The translations under genes were made by a program, and so were the position numbers. 64,000 bases of DNA from Desulfosudis oleivorans (lineage in GTDB: Bacteria > Desulfobacterota > Desulfobacteria > Desulfobacterales > SURF-7). The stretch is taken from assembly GCA_020723325.1 (NCBI GenBank), contig DYJD01000020.1, positions 62,001 through 126,000 on the forward strand, read 5' to 3'. The notes beneath the pieces were generated by a model, which had not been told where the DNA came from, did not search any database, and saw nothing but the letters and a program-made list of their open reading frames with translations. This document shows positions 33,016 to 42,762 of the stretch, piece by piece; position 1 is the stretch's first letter, and each line of letters opens with the position of its first letter.

Positions 33016-34161
33016 ATGCGCATTGAACAAAAACAATGGACCCCTGAAGATGGTTGGAAAACGGAATGTGCGGATTCAGCCGGCCTCCCGGCCCAGTTGG
33101 TGTTCGTTTTCGGCAGTGGCCGCGCTGTCCAAAATCCGGTTCTATTTGGCGAAATCCGACGAACCTATCCCGGCGCGCTTATTTTTGGGTGCTCCACGGC
33201 CGGTGAGATTTGCGCCACCCGGGTGTCGGATGAGTCCTTGGTAACCACAGCCGTGCATTTTGAACACAGCCGCCTGGCCGGCGCCAAGACGGAAATAAAA
33301 AAAGCGGGCGACAGTTTCAGCGCCGGCGAGCAACTGGCCCGTTCCCTGGAAAAGGAAGGTTTGCGCCATGTCTTTGTGCTTTCCGACGGTCTGGGCGTCA
33401 ACGGCAGCGACCTGGTCAAAGGCCTCACCCAAAACCTGCCGCCGGATGTGGCCGTGACCGGCGGTCTATCAGCGGACGGCGATCGTTTCAGGCAAACCTT
33501 TGTCATCATGGATGCGCCGGGGGAAAGCGGCGCCATCGCCCTTGTCGGTTTTTACGGCCGAAAACTCAACATCGGTTATGGTTCCCTGGGGGGCTGGGAC
33601 TCCTTTGGTCCGGAACGTACCATCACCAAGTCCAAAGGCAATGTCTTGTTTGAGCTGGACGGCAAATCCGCCCTGGAGCTTTATAAGAAATATCTGGGCG
33701 AGCATGCCGCCGGACTGCCGGCCACCGGCTTGCTTTTCCCCTTGAGCATCCGCACCAAAGAAGGCGAACCCGGCCTGGTGCGCACGATTTTGTCCGTGGA
33801 TGAGACCGACCAGAGCATGACCTTTGCCGGCGACTTGCCCGAAGGCGCCTATGCCCGGCTGATGAAAGCCAATTTCAACCGCTTGATTGAAGGGGCGGCC
33901 GGCGCGGCCAAAACCAGTTGCCGAAGCCTCCTGACCGGCGCTCCTGAACTGGCCCTGCTCATCAGTTGTGTCGGGCGCAAAATGGTTCTGAAGCAGCGCG
34001 TGGAAGAGGAAGTGGAAGCCGTGCGGGATGTGGTGGGCGGACAAACGGTTCTCACGGGTTTTTATTCCTACGGCGAAATATCTCCCTTCATATCCGGCGC
34101 GGCTTGTGAACTGCACAACCAAACCATGACCATCACCACCCTATCGGAAAAATCCCCATGA
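33016..34161 (+). CDS. FIST N/C-domain sensory protein
   Basis: 381 residues. FIST_N block near the start (GALIFGCSTAGEI, residues about 51-63) and DVAVTGGLSADGDRF. The FIST_C part holds LYKKYLGEHAAGLPATGLLFPL, with TGFYSYGEI near the end. FIST proteins bind small molecules such as amino acids in signalling systems. The gene sits between the PAS protein (14-base gap) and the hybrid kinase (4-base overlap ATGA), which suggests it feeds a ligand signal to the kinase. Confidence 0.9.
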   Translation: MRIEQKQWTPEDGWKTECADSAGLPAQLVFVFGSGRAVQNPVLFGEIRRTYPGALIFGCSTAGEICATRVSDESLVTTAVHFEHSRLAGAKTEIKKAGDSFSAGEQLARSLEKEGLRHVFVLSDGLGVNGSDLVKGLTQNLPPDVAVTGGLSADGDRFRQTFVIMDAPGESGAIALVGFYGRKLNIGYGSLGGWDSFGPERTITKSKGNVLFELDGKSALELYKKYLGEHAAGLPATGLLFPLSIRTKEGEPGLVRTILSVDETDQSMTFAGDLPEGAYARLMKANFNRLIEGAAGAAKTSCRSLLTGAPELALLISCVGRKMVLKQRVEEEVEAVRDVVGGQTVLTGFYSYGEISPFISGAACELHNQTMTITTLSEKSP

Positions 34162-36272
34162 AAGACCTGCATGCATTATTGGTCAGGCAGCTCAAACGCC
34201 ATTTGGGCGACCCGGCTCTGCTTCCAAAAGTATGGAAAGGTTTTATCGAAACCGTCAACGATGCCTACCGGGAATTTGATGAGGATCGTTACATGTTGGA
34301 GCGCTCCCTGGAACTGAGCTCCCAGGAGTTGCTCCAGTCCAACTCGGAAATGCGGGCGATCATCAAGGCTTTTCCAGACCTGTTTCTGTGGATCGACCGG
34401 GAAGGGAGGATTCTCGACTGCAAGGAAGGCAGTTCCACCAACCTGTTCATTCCCGCCCACCAATTGGTAGGGAAGCGCATTCAAAACATTCCGGATAAAA
34501 CCATTGCCGAAAAGTTCCACCAGGCCATCCAATTGGTCCGGAAGGAACGCGCCATGTTCAGCCTGGAATACTCCCTCACCCTGAATGACAAGCAATATTA
34601 CTATGAGGCCCGGGTTTTACCGCTGCTGGAAGACCAATGCCTGTGCATCGTCCGCAACATCACTGAAAGACAAGAGGCCGAGGAGGCCCTCAAGCAGAGC
34701 GAGGAGCAGTTCAAAAAACTCTATGAGGAATCCAGAAAGGCGGAAGAAGTCTACCGCTCCCTGATCCATTCTTCCGCCGATGCCATAGTAATGTATGATT
34801 TGGAAGGCAATGTCAGATATCTCAGCCCGGCTTTTACCCAATTATTCGGCTGGGACCAGCCGGAATTGGAAGGGAAGAAAATCCCATTCATACCGGAATC
34901 CGAAAAGGAGGCCACCTTTTTTCTCATTACGGAAGTCGTGCACAAAGGCAAGCCCGTCCACGGCTTTGAGAGCCGGCGCCTTACCAAGGACGGCCGCATT
35001 CTGAATGTCAGTGTCAGTGCTTCCCGCTTTGACGATCATGCCGGCCGGCCCTCCGGAACCCTGGTCATCCTGCGGGACATCACCGAGAAAAAACGCCTGG
35101 AAGCCCATTTCCGCCAGACCCAGAAAATGGAATCCATCGGCACCCTGGCCGGCGGAATCGCCCACGATTTTAACAATCTGCTGTCCGCCATCATGGGCTA
35201 TGCGGAAATGTGCCTGGCCGAGGCCCCCAAGGGCGGCAAGATGGAAAGACGCTTGAGCCGGGTCATGCAGGCCAGTGAGCGCGCCAAGGATCTGGTCAAT
35301 CAAATCCTGACCTTCAGCCGGCAAAAGGAGCAGACCCGCAAACCCTTGCAGATCCGGCCCATTATCAAGGAGGCCCTGAAGCTGCTGCGCGCCTCCATTC
35401 CCTCCACCATCCGCTTTCAAATCGATATCACCGAAGATACCGGCGTCATTCTGGCGGATCCGACCCAGATCCATCAGGTGCTCATGAATTTATGCACCAA
35501 CGCGGCCCATGCCATGCAGGAAAAAGGCGGGACCCTGACTATCAGCATTACCGATACCGCCATTCCCAAGGAAAGCCTCTCGGTTCATGCGGATTTGGCA
35601 GCCGGCGAATACGTGAAACTGACCGTGTCCGATACCGGCCACGGCATGACCACGGATATATTGGAAAAAATTTTCGATCCCTATTTCACCACCAAAAAAC
35701 ACGGGGAGGGCACCGGCCTGGGGCTTTCCCTTGTGCACGGAATTGTCAAGAGCATGGACGGCGCCATCCGTGTAACCAGCACGCCGGCTCAAGGTTCGAC
35801 TTTTGAGGTATTCATTCCACGCCTGGAAAGCGACCGGGAGGATTCGCCACCCCCCACGGAAGACATTCTGCTCTTCGGCAACGAGACGATCCTGCTGGTG
35901 GATGATGAGGATTTTGTACTGGATATGACCCGGGAAATGCTGGAAAGTCTCGGCTATACAGTGGTCCCGCGGGCCAGCAGCCTGGAGGCCCTGCATGCCT
36001 TTCGCGCCAATCCCAAACGCTTTGACCTGGTCATTTCCGATCAAATGATGCCCAATATGACCGGTCAGGAATTGGCCGCCAATATCCACGCCTTGAATCC
36101 ACGTATTCCCTTCATCCTTTGTACCGGTTTCAGCACGCCCATCACCGAGGAAAAAGCCCGCAATTCCGGTGTGACGGCCTTTGTCTACAAACCTGTTCTG
36201 AAGCAGAACCTGTCCGCCGCCATCCGGAGGGTTTTGGATGTTGCCGACAGCAGTCGGGACAATAGCATATAA
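34158..36272 (+). CDS. Hybrid histidine kinase (PAS-PAS-HisKA-HATPase-REC)
   Basis: 704 residues. Two PAS domains (about 65-175 and 195-310), HisKA with GIAHDFNNLLSAIMGY (His336), HATPase with NLCTNAAHAM, SDTGHGM and GTGLGLSLVHGIV, and a C-terminal receiver with LVISDQMMP (Asp628) and LLVDDEDF. Soluble, with no transmembrane helix, so it senses an internal or protein-borne signal. No DNA-binding partner lies nearby, so phosphotransfer must go to a distant regulator. It overlaps the FIST gene by four bases. Confidence 0.93.
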   Translation: MKDLHALLVRQLKRHLGDPALLPKVWKGFIETVNDAYREFDEDRYMLERSLELSSQELLQSNSEMRAIIKAFPDLFLWIDREGRILDCKEGSSTNLFIPAHQLVGKRIQNIPDKTIAEKFHQAIQLVRKERAMFSLEYSLTLNDKQYYYEARVLPLLEDQCLCIVRNITERQEAEEALKQSEEQFKKLYEESRKAEEVYRSLIHSSADAIVMYDLEGNVRYLSPAFTQLFGWDQPELEGKKIPFIPESEKEATFFLITEVVHKGKPVHGFESRRLTKDGRILNVSVSASRFDDHAGRPSGTLVILRDITEKKRLEAHFRQTQKMESIGTLAGGIAHDFNNLLSAIMGYAEMCLAEAPKGGKMERRLSRVMQASERAKDLVNQILTFSRQKEQTRKPLQIRPIIKEALKLLRASIPSTIRFQIDITEDTGVILADPTQIHQVLMNLCTNAAHAMQEKGGTLTISITDTAIPKESLSVHADLAAGEYVKLTVSDTGHGMTTDILEKIFDPYFTTKKHGEGTGLGLSLVHGIVKSMDGAIRVTSTPAQGSTFEVFIPRLESDREDSPPPTEDILLFGNETILLVDDEDFVLDMTREMLESLGYTVVPRASSLEALHAFRANPKRFDLVISDQMMPNMTGQELAANIHALNPRIPFILCTGFSTPITEEKARNSGVTAFVYKPVLKQNLSAAIRRVLDVADSSRDNSI

Positions 36273-36402
36273 ATATATTCAATTTCAATTGACACCGCTC
36301 CGGATTTTGGGCATACTTTCGGGCACACAAAAAGCGTTCCTAATCGTTTCCCTAAGCAACAAGCCTTTCCTGTTTTTTTACCCCACATCATGGAGAATTC
36401 CT

Positions 36403-36927
36403 ATGGAAAAAAAAGACAAAGTCAAAGCCGAAGAAGTAAAGGACCAGAAGGAAGAACAAACCGAAGAAAAACTCAATCCCGATGATATCGTTAAAAAGCA
36501 TGTGATCGGGGCCATGGCCGTGGGTCTGGTGCCCCTGCCCGTGGTGGACTTGATGGCTTTGACCGGGGTGCAATTGAACATGTTGCGCAAGCTCACCAAG
36601 TCCTATAATGTGCCCTTTCTGCAGGACAAGGTGAAGAATATTCTGGCCACATTGATCGGCGGGGGCCTGCCCGTGGCTGTATCGGGCATTTTCACCAGTC
36701 TTGTGAAAAGCATTCCGGTCATCGGGCAAACCACCGGAGCCTTGGTCATGCCGGCATTATCCGGTGCTTCCACTTATGCGGTGGGCAAGGTGTTTATCCA
36801 GCACTTCGAGTCCGGCGGAACCTTTTTGAATTTCAACCCGGAAAAGGTCAAGGACTATTATGAGGCCATGTTTAAAGAAGGGCAGCAGGTTGTGTCCAAT
36901 TTAAAAACCAAGGAAGAGTCCAAATAA
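36403..36927 (+). CDS. YcjF-like (DUF697) membrane protein
   Basis: The start is the ATG at 36403 (MEKKDKVKAEE) behind TGGAGA. The frame upstream to 36238 runs into the kinase gene and is not used. 174 residues: a charged, coiled N-terminus, then a DUF697-type core (GAMAVGLVPLPVVDLMALTG; LRKLTKSYNVPFLQDKVKNI) with two hydrophobic stretches (about residues 30-50 and 85-115). It is followed after nine bases by an SPFH gene. YcjF/SPFH pairs suggest membrane-domain organisation. It is the first gene of the pLGIC operon. Confidence 0.8.
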   Translation: MEKKDKVKAEEVKDQKEEQTEEKLNPDDIVKKHVIGAMAVGLVPLPVVDLMALTGVQLNMLRKLTKSYNVPFLQDKVKNILATLIGGGLPVAVSGIFTSLVKSIPVIGQTTGALVMPALSGASTYAVGKVFIQHFESGGTFLNFNPEKVKDYYEAMFKEGQQVVSNLKTKEESK

Positions 36928-36936
36928 GACCGCCTG

Positions 36937-37812
36937 ATGATGAATAAAATTCGAGAAAAATTATATCGCAATCTTCCGGCGTTCATCATACCCACCATCC
37001 TTTTTGTATTTATATGCATTTACTTGTTCAATCGGATATTCATCATCATCCATGCCGGCGAGGCCGGGGTCATGTATCGGCTGTTCTTCGGCGGTACGGT
37101 GGTGGATAAGGTCTACGCTGAAGGATTCTATCTGAACTGGCCCTGGGACACGATGAATATCTACAATGTCAGGGTTCAGCAAATCGCCCATGAATTCGAT
37201 GTGTTGACCAAAAACGGCCTGAAGATCAAGTTGCATATCTCCATTCGTTATTATCCGGAGTACAAGCTGCTGGGGGTGTTGCACCAGAAGGTCGGACCCG
37301 ATTATGCCAACGTGGTGGTCATTCCGGAAATCGAGCAGGTATTGCGCCTGATCATCGGTCAGATGGATGCCGAGGAGGTGTATACCACCGGGCGGTCCAT
37401 TATAGAGAAATCCCTGAACGACGCCACGGAGCAGATCGCCCAGCGTTTTATCATCGTGGACAATGTGATTGTTAAGAAAACGACCCTGCCGGAACAGGTG
37501 GAGAAGGCCATCCAAAATAAGATCGAAGAAAAGCACATCGCCGATGCCCATACTTACAAAGTCGAAAGGGAAAAGAAGGAGGCGGAGCGCAAGCGCATTG
37601 AAGCCAACATGATGAAGGAGTACAATGATATCGTCAACTCCTCCATTACGGAAAAGATTTTAAAATGGGAAGGGATTCAAGCCACCCTGGAACTCAGCAA
37701 GTCCCAGAACTCAAAGGTGGTCATCATCGGCAGCGGCAAGGAAGGCTTTCCCGTGATCGGCAATTTCGTTCTCAATGAAGGCGATGAAAAAAGTCCCATC
37801 CTTAACAAGTAA
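36937..37812 (+). CDS. SPFH/prohibitin-like membrane protein
   Basis: 291 residues. One N-terminal transmembrane helix (about 15-38) and a band-7 domain (about 40-190: AGEAGVMYRLFFGGTVVDKV, GLKIKLHISIRYYPEYKLLG). A coiled tail rich in Glu and Lys (about 195-250, VEREKKEAERKRIEANMMKE) should oligomerise. SPFH proteins build large rings that organise membrane domains and proteases. It overlaps the next gene by 38 bases, indicating tight coupling with the binding-protein fusion. Confidence 0.9.
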   Translation: MMNKIREKLYRNLPAFIIPTILFVFICIYLFNRIFIIIHAGEAGVMYRLFFGGTVVDKVYAEGFYLNWPWDTMNIYNVRVQQIAHEFDVLTKNGLKIKLHISIRYYPEYKLLGVLHQKVGPDYANVVVIPEIEQVLRLIIGQMDAEEVYTTGRSIIEKSLNDATEQIAQRFIIVDNVIVKKTTLPEQVEKAIQNKIEEKHIADAHTYKVEREKKEAERKRIEANMMKEYNDIVNSSITEKILKWEGIQATLELSKSQNSKVVIIGSGKEGFPVIGNFVLNEGDEKSPILNK

Positions 37813-40549
37813 ACAGGGCCTTTTGCGGCATGCCAAGGGGTGGGCGGCGATTGCCCTGTTTTTCGTGACGGTATTCAGCGCCTGCACGGCGGATGACAGC
37901 CGGCAAAGCCGGCGTTCCAGGCGGCTGGCCGACCAGAAGGACGACATTGTCATTGCCTGTGTGGATTCCTCTTCAGCCCCGAGTTTTTTCAAAGAAGGCG
38001 TAGCCATGGCCGTGGAGGAAATCAACCTGCGCGGCGGCGTGCTGGATCGCAAGCTCAAAATGCGTTTTTTTGATGATGAAGGCGATGAAAGCAAGGGCGG
38101 ACAGGTGGCCCGCGCCATAGCGGATGACGACAACATGGTTGCCGTGATTGGCCACCGCTATTCCAATGTGGCCATCCCGGCCTCCATCACCTATGAGCAA
38201 AACGGCATCCTGTTTATTTCACCCGGAGCCACCCATCCCAGTCTGACACGCTACAGCAAGGATTTCACCTTTCGCAACATCCCCTCGGATGATGAGACCG
38301 GCCGGCAGATCGCGGATTTCCTCAGCCGCAAGCAATACAAGCACATGGTTATTTTTTATCAGCGGGATTTTGAGGGCAAGCGCCTGGCTGAAATCCTGAA
38401 CGAACTGGCAGTGGAAAAGGGGATCAACATTGTTTCCAAACGTTCTTTTTTCGAGTGGCAGGACGATTTCAAGACAGAGCTTTCCATTGTCAAAAAAGAA
38501 CTCCGGTTTGACGCGGTGTTTGTGGCCGGCAGTCTTCCGGCTTCCGCCATCCTGATCAAGCAGGCCCGGGACATGGGGCTTTCCGCGCCCATCATCGGCG
38601 GGTCCGGCCTGGACTCCCCCATGCTGATTTCCGAAGCCGGCCGGGCCGCGGAAGGCACCGTGGTTTCCACGGTGTTCAACCCCAAAAGCACGGAAAAGAA
38701 CACCCGGGATTTCATCAATCGATTTGAGGAAAAATTCGGATTCCAGCCCGACACCTGGGCGGCCCAGGGCTATGATGCGGTGGTCCTGCTGGAGCACGTG
38801 ATGGAATCCAGTTCCTCCACGGTTCCCATCATTCTTTCCTCCACCCTGAAATTTCTGGAAAGATGGAACGGCGTGACCGGCTCTTATTCCTTTACCCGGG
38901 ACGGTAATATCGTCGGCAAGACCATTTTTTTCAAGGAAGTGAAAAACGGCAAATTTGATTTTCTGAAAACGGAAAAGGAAAGCGAGGTCGACCCCTATAT
39001 TTATGTGGATGAGTTCACCTTGCGCCTCCCCCTGGAGGGGGCCGTGCCCACCATTGATCCGGGCTTTTGCTATGAATCAACTTCCATTGAAGTGGTTGAG
39101 CAATTGTTCATGGGATTGACCTCTTTTGATCCGGTGAGCTATAACGCCGTGCCGGAGCTGGCAAGCAGTTGGGTCGCGGCCGACAACGGCTTGACCTATC
39201 GTTTCAATTTGCGCCGGAATGCGCTCTGGACCGACGGCCGGCCGGTGACGGCCCACGACGTGGTCTTTGCCGTTCAGCGCAATGCCGGGCCGGCGACCAA
39301 GGCCCCCAATGCCCAGATGCTGTATCTTGTGAAAAACGCCAAGGCCTTTAACCAGGGTGAGCTTAAGGACCCGGCCCAGATCGGCGTGCGCGCCCTGGAT
39401 GATCATACCGTGGAATTCACCCTGGAAAATCCCGCGGCCTTTTTTCCCAGTATTGCCGGCGTGCCCATATTCCGTCCGCTGCCGCGGCAAAGCCTTGAGA
39501 AATACGGTCCCAAATGGACCGAGCCGGAAAATATCGTCACCAACGGTTCCTATAAGGTGGCCCTCTGGAAAAAGGATATGGTCATGGTGCTCAAGAAGAA
39601 CCCGGACTATTTTGCGGCGGATAAGGTGTCCATACCGGAAGTGCGCTATCTCATCATTCCCCGGAGTTCCCTGGGCTTTGCCATGTACAAGAACAATGAG
39701 CTGGATGTCATGGGCAGCAGTTATTTGCGCCTGCCCATGGGCAACCTGGCCCGCATTCAAGAAGATCCCGCCTTGAAACCGGAATATCATCGCGAGCCCC
39801 AGTCCTGCACCTATGCCTATGCCTTCAACATCAAAAAGCCGCCGGTGGATAATCCCAAGGTGCGCATGGCCATCGCCGCCGCAATACCCAAGCGTCTGAT
39901 CATTGAGATCATCAGCCGGGGCGGCGAGGAAACAGCCAACACCTATACCCCCTGGCCCTTGTTCGGCGCCGTTGACCCGGCCGAAGGCGTGGGCATCGGC
40001 TTCAACCCCACCAAGGCCCGGCAATGGCTGAGCGAGGCCGGCTATCCCAACGGCGAAAAATTTCCGGAACTGGTGCTGCTGTATAATACTTCCGAAACCC
40101 ATAAAAAAATCGCCGAGGCTGTCCAGGCCGCCCTGAAGCACAATCTGAACATCCAACTGCGGCTGGTGGAAAACGAATGGGACCAGTTCATGGCCAGCAT
40201 CACCCGGCCCGGGGAATTTCATCTGTTCCGGGCCGGGTATTGCAGCGATTATCCGGATGCCAACAATTGGCTCAATGATTTGTTCCATCCCTCCCGGCCC
40301 ATGATGTATACCGGCCTGGACAACCCGGAGTTGGCGGCGGTGTTGGACCAATCCCAGGCCGAGGGCGATCTGGAAAAGCGCAAGGCTTTGTTCAAGCGCG
40401 CCGAGCGCATCCTGTGCGAGGAGGAGACGGCCCTGGTTCCGATCTATTTTGAAAAAGCCCATTGCCTGGTAAAGCCGCGGGTAAAGGGCTGGTATCATAT
40501 GGCCATGGGCGGGCAGCATATCCGCAACTGGTATTTTGAGGAGAAATAG
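37775..40549 (+). CDS. Lipoprotein fusing a LivJ-type and an OppA-type solute-binding domain
   Basis: 924 residues. Start at 37775 or 37784; neither has a good ribosome site, so translation is probably coupled to the SPFH gene. Signal with lipobox VTVFSAC (Cys37). Residues about 57-395 form a type I periplasmic binding domain of the LivJ/Peripla_BP_6 kind (VAMAVEEINLRGGVLDRKLK, AVIGHRYSNVAIPA, WAAQGYDAVV). Residues about 410-915 form a type II SBP_bac_5 (OppA/DppA) domain (YESTSIEVVEQLFMGLTSFD, YRFNLRRNALWTDGRPVTAH, GSYKVALWKKD). No ABC permease or ATPase gene is present. The two domains belong to different binding-protein classes. It probably presents or detects amino-acid or peptide ligands for the channels that follow. 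Confidence 0.88.
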   Translation: MKAMKKVPSLTSKQGLLRHAKGWAAIALFFVTVFSACTADDSRQSRRSRRLADQKDDIVIACVDSSSAPSFFKEGVAMAVEEINLRGGVLDRKLKMRFFDDEGDESKGGQVARAIADDDNMVAVIGHRYSNVAIPASITYEQNGILFISPGATHPSLTRYSKDFTFRNIPSDDETGRQIADFLSRKQYKHMVIFYQRDFEGKRLAEILNELAVEKGINIVSKRSFFEWQDDFKTELSIVKKELRFDAVFVAGSLPASAILIKQARDMGLSAPIIGGSGLDSPMLISEAGRAAEGTVVSTVFNPKSTEKNTRDFINRFEEKFGFQPDTWAAQGYDAVVLLEHVMESSSSTVPIILSSTLKFLERWNGVTGSYSFTRDGNIVGKTIFFKEVKNGKFDFLKTEKESEVDPYIYVDEFTLRLPLEGAVPTIDPGFCYESTSIEVVEQLFMGLTSFDPVSYNAVPELASSWVAADNGLTYRFNLRRNALWTDGRPVTAHDVVFAVQRNAGPATKAPNAQMLYLVKNAKAFNQGELKDPAQIGVRALDDHTVEFTLENPAAFFPSIAGVPIFRPLPRQSLEKYGPKWTEPENIVTNGSYKVALWKKDMVMVLKKNPDYFAADKVSIPEVRYLIIPRSSLGFAMYKNNELDVMGSSYLRLPMGNLARIQEDPALKPEYHREPQSCTYAYAFNIKKPPVDNPKVRMAIAAAIPKRLIIEIISRGGEETANTYTPWPLFGAVDPAEGVGIGFNPTKARQWLSEAGYPNGEKFPELVLLYNTSETHKKIAEAVQAALKHNLNIQLRLVENEWDQFMASITRPGEFHLFRAGYCSDYPDANNWLNDLFHPSRPMMYTGLDNPELAAVLDQSQAEGDLEKRKALFKRAERILCEEETALVPIYFEKAHCLVKPRVKGWYHMAMGGQHIRNWYFEEK

Positions 40550-40555
40550 GGCGGC

Positions 40556-42751
40556 ATGAAGATCAGACTCGCCATGATGGTTTCCCTGGTGCTCGGCAGC
40601 ATCATTCTCCTCCCGGCCCTGGCCTTTCGGATGTTTCCCATGCAGCCCGAACCCCATTATATCGCCGTGGTGGGGCCCTTGAGCGGGGAAGACCGCGTCA
40701 GCGGCTTGGCCATGCAGAAGGGCATCCAACTGTGTCTGGAACGGGCCAAACGGCAAGGCCGGTTGAAAAATAAAAGGATCGAGCTGGTATATTTCAATGA
40801 CCAGAACGATCGCCGCACGGCCTTGAAAATCGCTGCCCAGATCACCAAGGATGACCGCATCTTGTGTGTGTTGGGGCATTTTTACAGCACCAGCGCCGAA
40901 GTGGCCGGCGCCATGTACCGCCGCAGCGGCATCCCGGCCATCACGGCTTCCGCCGGCGGCGACAGCCTGACCACGGTGAACGATTGGTATTTCCGGACCA
41001 TCCCGGACAATCGCTCCATGACCCGCTTCACCGTGAGTTATATCCGCAAGGTCTTGAAGCAGAACCGGGTCAGCCTGATCTTTGACAAAGGCGATTACGG
41101 CGCGGCCCTGGCCGGTGATTTCATGGAAGCGGCCCGGGAATTGAACATGGAGATCCTCTATCAATGGAGTTTTGACCAGGAGGCCAAGGAAAGCCAGCGG
41201 CAGTTGAACGGGATCATCACGGAATTGCGCACCGTCAAGGAGCCCGGGGTGCTCTATTTCGCCACCCAGGCGCCCGAGGCGGCGCAAATTCTTTCCGCGG
41301 TCAGGTATCAGGGCACGGATTATACGGTGGTGGGACCGGACACCTTTTGCAACCGGGCGTTTATCGAGCTTTTCAACCGCTATCCCGGCGAGCGCCGAGC
41401 CAAAGGCTATTTCACCGATGGTATCTATGCCGTTGCCCCGTTCCTGCCGGAAATGGGCGGCAAGACAACCCATGATTTCATCCATGAGTACCAAGGGCTT
41501 TACGGCGAGAAGCCGTCCTGGGTGGCCTGCTGCTATTACGACGCCATGCTGATGGCCATCAACGCCATTGAAAAAAGCGATCTTGAGGCCGGTTTCGGTA
41601 TTCAGAAAATCAGGCGGACCCTGCGGGACCGCCTGGCCGGGTATACGAGCGCGGACATTGCCGTGGACGGGGTCACGGGCAAACTCTATTTTGACCGCAA
41701 CCGCAACATGAAAAGGCCGCTGCATCTGGGGTATTATCAAAAACAGGAATTTATTCCGTTTTTTTCCCAATACACCTCCCTGGAAGGGGATCAGCAGCCC
41801 CAGAAAAAGCGCATCAAGGAGAAGATCGCGGACAAGGTGGTGTTGATCGACAACCAGTTTCACACGGATACCCAGATTGTCTATGTGGGCTTTGACATCA
41901 ATTCCATCGGCAATATGGACATGGAAAAGCAGACCTTCACCCTGGATTTTTATCTCTGGTTCCGTTTTCAGGGGGCCTTTGAGGAGGAGAAGATGATCTT
42001 CCCGGATGCCTTAACCCCCGTGCGCCTGGAGAATCCCATCATCCGGGAGGCGGGCCCGGACAGCACCGTCCAGACCTATCACATCAAGGCGGATTTCAAA
42101 GGGGATTTCAATCCGCGCGACTACCCCTTTGATGTGGAAACCCTGCGCATCCGTTTTTACGATAAAAGCCGCTCCAGAAACAAAATGATCTACCTGCCCG
42201 ACATCCTGCAGCCGGCCTCTGGGGCTTTGCCGGACCAGGAACCGCTGCCTTCAACAGCAGGCTGGCAAGTGGCCGGCGTGTCCTGTTATGAGGCCATCAA
42301 GGATATTGCCTTTTCCGAGAAGGTCTCCATTCCCTATTCCCAATTCAATGTGGCAGTGGCCCTCCAGCGAACCGACCGGATGGGTTCGGCTTTAAAACTG
42401 CTGCTGCCCCTTGGGGCGCTTACGGCCCTGTTGTTTTTTTCCCATTATCTGCCGCCGGATTCCCTGTCCCGGCGCGGTCTGATTTATGCCGGCATTGCTG
42501 CCGCCGCCGGCATGTATCACCTGCATCTACACCAGCGCTTTCCAGGCAAAGGGCTGGATATCGAGCATGTTTATTATGTGGTTTATGGCCTGCTGGTCTG
42601 GGCCGCCGCCATTTCCGCCATCGGGTATGGAGCCGGCCGAATGGGCCTGGGCCCGCAGAAGATCCAACGCCTGCAACAATTGGGTAAAATCGGCTATCCG
42701 ATTATTTTACTGATCGGCTGTTTATCGGTATTTTTCATTGCAAACGGGTGA
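40556..42751 (+). CDS. Pentameric ligand-gated ion channel homologue with N-terminal LivJ-type binding domain
   Basis: 731 residues. An N-terminal signal or anchor (1-25), then a LivJ-type binding domain (about 34-400: IAVVGPLSGEDRVSGLAMQK, VLGHFYSTSAEVAGAMYRRS). Residues about 438-605 align by eye with the extracellular domain of prokaryotic pLGICs such as GLIC, including DFNPRDYPFDVETLRIRF, which covers the Pro-loop (YPFD at 523-526). Four helices follow: M1 about 610-632, M2 639-660, M3 668-692 and M4 710-729 (GKIGYPIILLIGCLSVFF, like the GLIC C-terminus). The M2 start has SRRGLIYAG, with basic residues where GLIC has a Glu. Seven bases after the fusion lipoprotein gene. Likely a ligand-gated channel or a non-conducting receptor. 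Confidence 0.85.
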   Translation: MKIRLAMMVSLVLGSIILLPALAFRMFPMQPEPHYIAVVGPLSGEDRVSGLAMQKGIQLCLERAKRQGRLKNKRIELVYFNDQNDRRTALKIAAQITKDDRILCVLGHFYSTSAEVAGAMYRRSGIPAITASAGGDSLTTVNDWYFRTIPDNRSMTRFTVSYIRKVLKQNRVSLIFDKGDYGAALAGDFMEAARELNMEILYQWSFDQEAKESQRQLNGIITELRTVKEPGVLYFATQAPEAAQILSAVRYQGTDYTVVGPDTFCNRAFIELFNRYPGERRAKGYFTDGIYAVAPFLPEMGGKTTHDFIHEYQGLYGEKPSWVACCYYDAMLMAINAIEKSDLEAGFGIQKIRRTLRDRLAGYTSADIAVDGVTGKLYFDRNRNMKRPLHLGYYQKQEFIPFFSQYTSLEGDQQPQKKRIKEKIADKVVLIDNQFHTDTQIVYVGFDINSIGNMDMEKQTFTLDFYLWFRFQGAFEEEKMIFPDALTPVRLENPIIREAGPDSTVQTYHIKADFKGDFNPRDYPFDVETLRIRFYDKSRSRNKMIYLPDILQPASGALPDQEPLPSTAGWQVAGVSCYEAIKDIAFSEKVSIPYSQFNVAVALQRTDRMGSALKLLLPLGALTALLFFSHYLPPDSLSRRGLIYAGIAAAAGMYHLHLHQRFPGKGLDIEHVYYVVYGLLVWAAAISAIGYGAGRMGLGPQKIQRLQQLGKIGYPIILLIGCLSVFFIANG

Positions 42752-42762
42752 GGGCAGCCGTT

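Noticed and set aside
39077-41863. A 928-codon open frame on the minus strand across the binding-protein and channel genes
   Set aside because: It runs antisense to two well-supported plus-strand genes, has no recognisable domain, is rich in His, Gly and Gln as expected from the reverse of GC-rich coding sequence, and has no convincing ribosome site.
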